From assembly GCF_004342285.1 (NCBI RefSeq), contig NZ_SMCV01000004.1, positions 248,001 to 312,000 of the forward strand: 64,000 bases of DNA, read 5' to 3'. Of the stretch, positions 59,149-64,000 are shown piece after piece. How positions within the stretch are numbered: the stretch's first letter is position 1; each line of letters begins with the position of its first letter. A program made the translations under genes and the position numbers. The DNA comes from Klebsiella sp. BIGb0138 (GTDB taxonomy: Bacteria > Pseudomonadota > Gammaproteobacteria > Enterobacterales > Enterobacteriaceae). The notes beneath the pieces were generated by a model. That model saw nothing but the letters and a program-made list of their open reading frames with translations. It did not search any database and had not been told where the DNA came from.

Positions 59149-60048
59149 TTAATCGATATACGTTTTCAGCACGTCGCCCAGCCATTCCATGAACAGGTGC
59201 ACCCGCCGTGAAAGATTGCGCCGATGCGGGTAGATCAGCGAGACCGGCAGCGGCTCTGCGCGGTACTGCGGCAGAATATCAATCAACTCGCCGGTACGCA
59301 GCGCTTCGCGCACGCCGATGCGGGGAACCTGGATGATCCCGAGACCCGCCAGACAGGCGGCCTGGTAGGTTTCGGTACTGTTAACGGTGAGCGTACCGCC
59401 GGTTTTCACCCAGCGAACGACCCCCTCACTCATCACCTCAAAGCCCAGCGGGCGAACGCCGAGAGTGCTCGCATAGTGGATCAGGGCGTGATCGGCCAGA
59501 TCGTCGAGAGCGGTTGGGTAGCCGAATCGCGCCAGATACTGCGGGCTGGCGCAGTTAACCTGCGTCAGTTTGCCCAATGGCCGGGCGATCAGACCAGAAT
59601 CTTTCAGCGCGCCGATGCGCACGACACAGTCAAAGCCTTCGCGAATCACGTCAACCAGCCGATCGCTGCTGCTCAGCTCCAGTTCAATGCCCGGATACTG
59701 CTGCAAAAAAGCCGGCAGGCGCGGAATAATCCATTTTTTGGCCAGCTCGACCGGCATATCTACGCGTAAACGGCCGCTGATACTGGAGGGATCGTGCTGA
59801 AACATTCCGTCCAGCTCATCGAGATTGCTCAGCAGATCTTTGGCGCGTTCGTAATAGACCATCCCGTCCTGGGTGAGCTGGACCCGGCGCGTGGTGCGGT
59901 GCAGCAGGCGTGCGCCAAGGTGGCTCTCCAGCGCCTGAATCTGGCGCGAAACGCTCCCTTTAGGCAGGCCCAGGGTATCGGCGGCGCGGGAAAAACTCTC
60001 CAGTTCCGCTACGCGAATGAACAGCTGCATTGCGTGAATTTTATCCAT
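59149..60048 (-). CDS. yhjC: LysR-family transcriptional regulator YhjC
   Basis: A 299-residue LTTR with a winged helix-turn-helix at residues 1-60 (FIRVAELESFSRAADTLGLP, then KGSVSRQIQALESHLG) and a two-lobed effector domain, in the CrgA/AaeR-like subgroup. It matches E. coli YhjC in length and sequence. It is divergent from a short-chain dehydrogenase gene, and the 119-base gap holds a perfect 16-bp palindrome, so it probably controls that gene and itself. The effector is unknown. Confidence 0.87.
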   Translation of the reverse strand: MDKIHAMQLFIRVAELESFSRAADTLGLPKGSVSRQIQALESHLGARLLHRTTRRVQLTQDGMVYYERAKDLLSNLDELDGMFQHDPSSISGRLRVDMPVELAKKWIIPRLPAFLQQYPGIELELSSSDRLVDVIREGFDCVVRIGALKDSGLIARPLGKLTQVNCASPQYLARFGYPTALDDLADHALIHYASTLGVRPLGFEVMSEGVVRWVKTGGTLTVNSTETYQAACLAGLGIIQVPRIGVREALRTGELIDILPQYRAEPLPVSLIYPHRRNLSRRVHLFMEWLGDVLKTYID

Positions 60049-60064
60049 GCTGAAACCCTATTGT

Positions 60065-60080
60065 TGTTTCAATTGAAACA
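60065..60080. promoter_or_regulatory. Perfect palindrome, likely YhjC operator
   Basis: TGTTTCAATTGAAACA equals its own reverse complement. The inner TTTCAATTGAAA fits the T-N11-A type box of LysR regulators, and it sits 16 bases from the yhjC start in the divergent gap with the dehydrogenase gene. Confidence 0.65.
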
Positions 60081-60167
60081 GTAAAACGTAATTTAGCCTA
60101 TTTATTGATTAACTTGCAGCTAATAAGCTCTTCAGACAGGCAAATGTAACCGAGAAGGGGTTTTCTG

Positions 60168-60926
60168 ATGACACAACGTATTGCTTTAGTGACCGGCGGC
60201 AGCCGTGGACTGGGGAAAAACGCCGCGCTGAAGCTGGCGGCGAAGGGTATTGATATTATTCTCACTTACCATAGCAACCGGCAGGCAGCCCTGGAAGTGG
60301 TCAACGAAATCGAGAAAAAAGGGGTGAAAGCGGCGGCATTAGCGCTGAACGTCGGTGATGCTGCAAGTTTCGACGCCTTTGCTCAGGATGTTGCCAGCCT
60401 CCTGCAACAGCGCTGGCAGCGCGATACCTTTGATTATTTATTGAACAATGCCGGTATCGGTTTGAACGCCCCTTTTGCCCAGACCAGCGAAGCGCAGTTT
60501 GACGAGCTGATGAACATCCATCTGAAGGGCCCGTTCTTCCTGACCCAGCGTCTTTTACCGCTGCTGGCGGATAAGGGCCGGATCCTCAACGTCTCAAGCG
60601 GACTGGCGCGTTTCGCGCTGCCGGGCTATTCCGCCTATGCCGCGATGAAGGGGGCGATGGAGGTACTGACCCGCTACCAGGCAAAAGAGCTGGGGGAACG
60701 AGGGATTTCCGTCAATATCATTGCGCCGGGGGCGATTGAGACCGACTTTGGTGGCGGCGTGGTGCGGGATAATGCCCAGGTCAACCAGCATATTGCCGCG
60801 CAAACGGCGCTGGGCCGGGTAGGACTGCCGGACGACATCGGCGATGCGATCGCGGCGCTGTTGAGCGATGAGCTGGCATGGATGAACGCCCAGCGCGTTG
60901 AAGTCTCCGGCGGGATGTTCCTGTAA
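60168..60926 (+). CDS. SDR-family NAD(P)-dependent oxidoreductase
   Basis: A 252-residue classical short-chain dehydrogenase/reductase. The cofactor motif TGGSRGLGKN is at residues 9-18, NNAG near 93, and the active-site Ser and YxxxK are in NVSSG and YAAMK. The family reduces or oxidises carbonyls and alcohols of many kinds; the substrate cannot be read from sequence. It is divergent from yhjC across a LysR-type palindrome, a common arrangement for a regulator and its target. AAGGGG precedes the ATG. E. coli has yhjB in this region instead. Confidence 0.88.
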   Translation: MTQRIALVTGGSRGLGKNAALKLAAKGIDIILTYHSNRQAALEVVNEIEKKGVKAAALALNVGDAASFDAFAQDVASLLQQRWQRDTFDYLLNNAGIGLNAPFAQTSEAQFDELMNIHLKGPFFLTQRLLPLLADKGRILNVSSGLARFALPGYSAYAAMKGAMEVLTRYQAKELGERGISVNIIAPGAIETDFGGGVVRDNAQVNQHIAAQTALGRVGLPDDIGDAIAALLSDELAWMNAQRVEVSGGMFL

Positions 60927-60935
60927 TCGTTGAGG

Positions 60936-60955
60936 GCCTCTCCGGGAGGAGAGGC
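60936..60955. terminator. Hairpin between the SDR and GNAT genes
   Basis: GCCTCTCC and GGAGAGGC pair around GGGA, 9 bases after the SDR stop and 61 bases beyond the stop of the facing GNAT gene. There is no T-run on the plus strand. Confidence 0.45.
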
Positions 60956-61016
60956 GTAACGTCCGTCCGCCAGCACCAGGGTCCTGGCCACACTCTGGCG
61001 CCGGTCCGCAAGCTGC

Positions 61017-61556
61017 TTAGGGAGTGGAATGGCGGTAATCGCGACGCAGCAAGCCAAACAGCCAGTCGTTATGCCAGCGGCCGTTCAGCCAGTAACATTC
61101 GCGTAGCTCCCCCTCCTGCAGAAACCCGGTCTTCTGTAACAGCTTCTTCGACGCCAGATTGCCGGCGGTGACGGTGGCCGTCAGGCGCCGCACGCCTCCC
61201 GCGCTAAAAGCAAAGTCGCACAGCGCACGCAGGGATTCATAACCATAGCCGTGACCTTGCGCCTCGGGGGTAAACAAAAATCCGACTTCCGCACAATCGT
61301 CTTCATGGTGTCGGTAACCGGTCAGGCCAAGCGGCTGGTGGCTTTGCAGGTCGCGAACGACCAGACACAGCCACTGTTTCGTTCCTGGCGACCACGGCGG
61401 CAGGCGCGAATCAAAGGCCTCGCGAATTTCGCGCTGCGGGCGCGCATCGGCAATATAGAGCATCACCTGCGGGTCCCGCTGCAGCGCGAGAAAAAAGGAC
61501 CAGTCGTCCAGCTGCAGCGGTGAACAGCGCAGCCGTGGCGTAAGCAATTCGGGCAT
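61017..61556 (-). CDS. GNAT-family N-acetyltransferase (RimJ/RimL-like)
   Basis: A 179-residue acetyltransferase of the RimJ/RimL type. TPRLRCSPLQLDDW at the N-terminus, the acetyl-CoA loop PEAQGHGYGYESLRAL near residue 100, and NLASKKLLQKTGF then EGELRECYWLNGRW near the end are typical. Members modify protein N-termini or small molecules; the substrate here is not known. The gene is alone on the minus strand between the SDR gene and treF. Confidence 0.87.
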   Translation of the reverse strand: MPELLTPRLRCSPLQLDDWSFFLALQRDPQVMLYIADARPQREIREAFDSRLPPWSPGTKQWLCLVVRDLQSHQPLGLTGYRHHEDDCAEVGFLFTPEAQGHGYGYESLRALCDFAFSAGGVRRLTATVTAGNLASKKLLQKTGFLQEGELRECYWLNGRWHNDWLFGLLRRDYRHSTP

Positions 61557-61628
61557 CAGAACGATTCCTGCGAGGGACGAGGATATGACTGACCATAGCA
61601 GGAGATGACTTTCACCAACAGCACCTGG

Positions 61629-63281
61629 TTATAAGGGCTCGCCATACAGCCCGATCAGCCGACGAACCACGCCGTTGGTCCAGCCGAAGCCGTCCTGCAG
61701 CGGATATTCGCCGCCGCCGCCCTCGTGCGGGACGCTGCTGGCGATATGGTATTTCTCAATCAGCTTATGGTGCTGCTTGTAGAAATGATTCACCGTCTGC
61801 AGCCAGCTGTGCGCAATCTCGTCGCCGAGCGGATCCTGGCCGTACATTTTAAACCCCTGTACCGCCATCCACTGCAGCGGCGCCCAGCCGTTGGGCTTAT
61901 CCCACTGTTCTCCGCTGTCGTATTCGGTCGCCATGATGCCGCCTGGGGTCAGCAGACGAGCGCGCACAACGTCGGCGAGCCGCTCGGCCTGTTCGTGCGT
62001 GGCCATGCCAACGTACAGCGCCACGATGCTGGCCGCGGAAAACAGCGCCAGCTGTTCGCGTCGCCAGTCGTAATCCCGAAAACAGCCGCTCTCTTCATCC
62101 CACAGATAGCGGTTCACCGCTGCCCGCCGGTCGTTGGCCTTCTGGCGAAACGCGGCTTCGGCTTCCCGGTCGCCTTTCAGCGCGGAAATATTGGCGATGG
62201 TATTCTCCAGTTTGAACAGAAACGCGTTCAAATCGATGGGGATAAACTGGGTGGTGCGGATGCTTGCCAGCCGGGTGATATCGCGCAGCCAGCGGCTGGA
62301 GTAGTCCCAGCCGGAGGCGGCGCCGGCGCGCAGGTCGCGATACACTTCGTTCGCCGGGCGGCCGGAGTGGCGCGCTGTTTCCACATCTTCGCGCCAGGAT
62401 TCATCCCGCGGCGTATCGCGGTCGTCCCAGTAGCGGTTAAGCAGCGAACCGTCCGGCATGCGCACCACGTGGCGATAGGCCTGATTCGGGATCAGCGATT
62501 CGGCGCCATCCATCCAGAACTGATACTCCAGTTTCAGATGGTCGAGATAGCGCCGCGCGCCGCGCACGCCATCCTCCTCAAACAGCTCAACCATCAGGGC
62601 AAAAACCGGCGGCTGCGAGCGGCTGAGGTAGTAGGTACGGTTGCCGTTGGGGATATGACCGTAGGTTTCAATCATCCAGGCGAAGTTATCCGCCATACAT
62701 TTCAGCAGGTCTTCGCGGCCGCTCTCCGCCAACCCCAGCATGGTGAAATACGAATCCCAGTAGTAGGTCTCGCTAAAGCGGCCGCCGGGAACGATATATG
62801 ACTGCGGCAGCGCCAGCAGCGACGACCAGGGAATATGATCCTGCGGCTCGCGGGTGAGGATCGGCCAGAGATGATCGATATGCTCTTTCAGCGATCGCTG
62901 GGGATCGGAAACGTACTCGCCGGTGCGGTGGTCCGGCAGCCAGAAGTGCTCTTCGACAAACTGGCGCAGATCGAACCCGGGGGTATGCTTCAGCCGACGG
63001 TAGCGGATTAAAATATCCAGCGGGTCCTGTTTTGGCGCGCAGTCGGGGAAGGTTTTGCTGTCGAGGAAGATGCGCGAGCGCTGCACGTGGGTAAACAGTT
63101 CCAGGTAACGATCGGCAGGGGTAAGGGCGTCGGAGGCCGGAAAGCCTTCGATAATCTCCGGCTCCGGTTCGGCGTCGAACATTTCATCCAGTTTTAACTC
63201 ATACGGATCGGCTTCGTAGCACAGATCGACCTCGATCTTTAACTCATCGCCATTGTCGTTGCGTAATGTCTGGCTGGACAT
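61629..63281 (-). CDS. treF: Cytoplasmic trehalase TreF (GH37)
   Basis: A 550-residue family-37 trehalase hydrolysing trehalose to two glucose in the cytoplasm. Both family signatures are present: [20 protein letters not shown] near residue 178 and [14 protein letters not shown] near 465. There is no signal peptide, which separates it from periplasmic TreA; the acidic N-terminus ([19 protein letters not shown]) is typical of TreF. GGAGG lies upstream of the ATG. In E. coli it is partly RpoS-dependent. Confidence 0.95.
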   Translation of the reverse strand: MSSQTLRNDNGDELKIEVDLCYEADPYELKLDEMFDAEPEPEIIEGFPASDALTPADRYLELFTHVQRSRIFLDSKTFPDCAPKQDPLDILIRYRRLKHTPGFDLRQFVEEHFWLPDHRTGEYVSDPQRSLKEHIDHLWPILTREPQDHIPWSSLLALPQSYIVPGGRFSETYYWDSYFTMLGLAESGREDLLKCMADNFAWMIETYGHIPNGNRTYYLSRSQPPVFALMVELFEEDGVRGARRYLDHLKLEYQFWMDGAESLIPNQAYRHVVRMPDGSLLNRYWDDRDTPRDESWREDVETARHSGRPANEVYRDLRAGAASGWDYSSRWLRDITRLASIRTTQFIPIDLNAFLFKLENTIANISALKGDREAEAAFRQKANDRRAAVNRYLWDEESGCFRDYDWRREQLALFSAASIVALYVGMATHEQAERLADVVRARLLTPGGIMATEYDSGEQWDKPNGWAPLQWMAVQGFKMYGQDPLGDEIAHSWLQTVNHFYKQHHKLIEKYHIASSVPHEGGGGEYPLQDGFGWTNGVVRRLIGLYGEPL

Positions 63282-63541
63282 AGGGATACGGACCTCCGGA
63301 TCGCGTCAGTTCAGGGTGCCGGGCCTCTCCCGGCCTGACTATTAAGCTTAGTCATTCGCTTCGGTATGCGGGAGTAAAAGTGTGCGTTAGCTCACGCTTC
63401 TTCACGGTGCGTTGAAGTGAGGTTATAATTAATCCATTGATTTTGTTTGCTAAATTAAATTTAATTGCCCCGAAGCGAGAGCGCAAATTCGGAGCAATCG
63501 TTTTGCAACAAAATCTAATTATGCTGAATAAGGCCCGGGCG

Positions 63542-64000
63542 TTACTCCCACGCCGCTTCCAGCATCTCCAGCAGCTGCTCGCTATCGAGGCGCGCCGGAT
63601 TGGCCTTCATCGATGATGAGCTGCTGGCGGCCAGCGCCGCAGGCTCCAGCGCCTCATGCGGTACGCCCAGTTCGCGCAGATTGCCCAGCCCGGCGCGACG
63701 GCTCCAGTCCCGCAGGCTCTCCCAGGCGGTATCCGCATCGACATTCAGACCGGCGGCCAGCCACTGGCGAACCTCAGCAAAACGTCCACGAACGGCCCGG
63801 TCGCTAATCTGCGACTCATTGAGCGCCAGGCCGAAGGGCAGCAGGCTGCCGCAGAGCGCGCCGTGAGAGGCATGGCTCAGGCCACCCAGCGGGCCGGCCA
63901 GACCATGAATCACCCCGAGACCGGCGTTGGCCAGCGCCAGGCCGCCGCACAGGCTAACCCAGGCCATCTCATCGCGGCTGTCCGGACACTCTTTCTCCAT
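63542..64000 (-). CDS. Iron-containing alcohol dehydrogenase, C-terminal part (5' end outside window)
   Basis: The last 152 or so residues of a group III (Fe-dependent) alcohol dehydrogenase are visible; the reading frame runs off at base 64000 and the real start lies beyond. The metal-binding region reads GVIHGLAGPLGGLSHASHG then LCGSLLPFGLALN, with His residues at the two ligand positions, although the usual HxxxH spacing is HGLAG here. The helical C-terminal domain follows. Substrate cannot be inferred. The 260 bases between it and treF hold the treF promoter region and no gene that I can see. Confidence 0.82.
   Translation of the reverse strand: MEKECPDSRDEMAWVSLCGGLALANAGLGVIHGLAGPLGGLSHASHGALCGSLLPFGLALNESQISDRAVRGRFAEVRQWLAAGLNVDADTAWESLRDWSRRAGLGNLRELGVPHEALEPAALAASSSSSMKANPARLDSEQLLEMLEAAWE

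Overview
The window reads as a chromosomal segment of a Klebsiella-type enterobacterium (K. pneumoniae complex is the best guess; this is inference). GC is high, coding is dense, and gene order follows the E. coli K-12 ghrB-yiaD-bisC-yiaC-tag-yhjY-yhjX-eptB-proK-dppABCDF ... bcs ... pdeK-dctA-yhjJ-kdgK-yhjG-yhjE-yhjD-yhjC ... treF backbone, with Klebsiella-like insertions and losses. No phage, insertion sequence, CRISPR array or antibiotic-resistance gene was seen.

Layout. 1-4.7 kb: a 2-ketogluconate utilisation operon (LacI-family regulator, kguE, kguK, kguT, ghrB/kguD) on the minus strand, with a near-palindromic PtxS-like operator before kguE. 4.8-13.3 kb: core genes yiaD, bisC, yiaC, tag, yhjY, yhjX (with a YpdB double site) and eptB (preceded by an ERIC element). 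13.4-14.0 kb: tRNA-Pro(CGG) followed by a tandem array of about 165-bp units, each carrying the tRNA 3' end and the terminator. 14.8-20.4 kb: the dppABCDF dipeptide importer.

20.9-47.6 kb is the centre of interest: two complete cellulose synthase operons side by side. The first (bcsO-bcsQ-bcsA-bcsB-bcsC-bcsD-bcsZ) is of the BcsD-containing kind with a 703-residue BcsA. The second is the E. coli-like set: bcsR-bcsQ-bcsA-bcsB-bcsZ-bcsC facing right and bcsE-bcsF-bcsG facing left from a shared promoter region. Between them lies a small two-gene unit: a ParD-like antitoxin-family protein translationally coupled to a second type I methionine aminopeptidase whose methionine-pocket residues are changed. 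A cyclic-di-GMP phosphodiesterase (pdeK/hmsP) follows the second operon, as in E. coli. Both BcsA proteins have PilZ domains and BcsE has an RxGD motif, so c-di-GMP control is expected throughout.

50-64 kb: dctA, yhjJ (a zinc-protease-like protein without the zinc motif), kdgK, the AsmA-family gene yhjG, the transporter yhjE, yhjD, the LysR regulator yhjC divergent from a short-chain dehydrogenase across a perfect 16-bp palindrome, a GNAT acetyltransferase, treF, and the 3' part of an iron-containing alcohol dehydrogenase. The E. coli flagellar phosphodiesterase gene pdeH (yhjH), normally between kdgK and yhjG, is absent, as is yhjB. The most promising candidates for new biology are the ParD-like/Map pair, the proK tandem repeats and the division of labour between the two cellulose machines.
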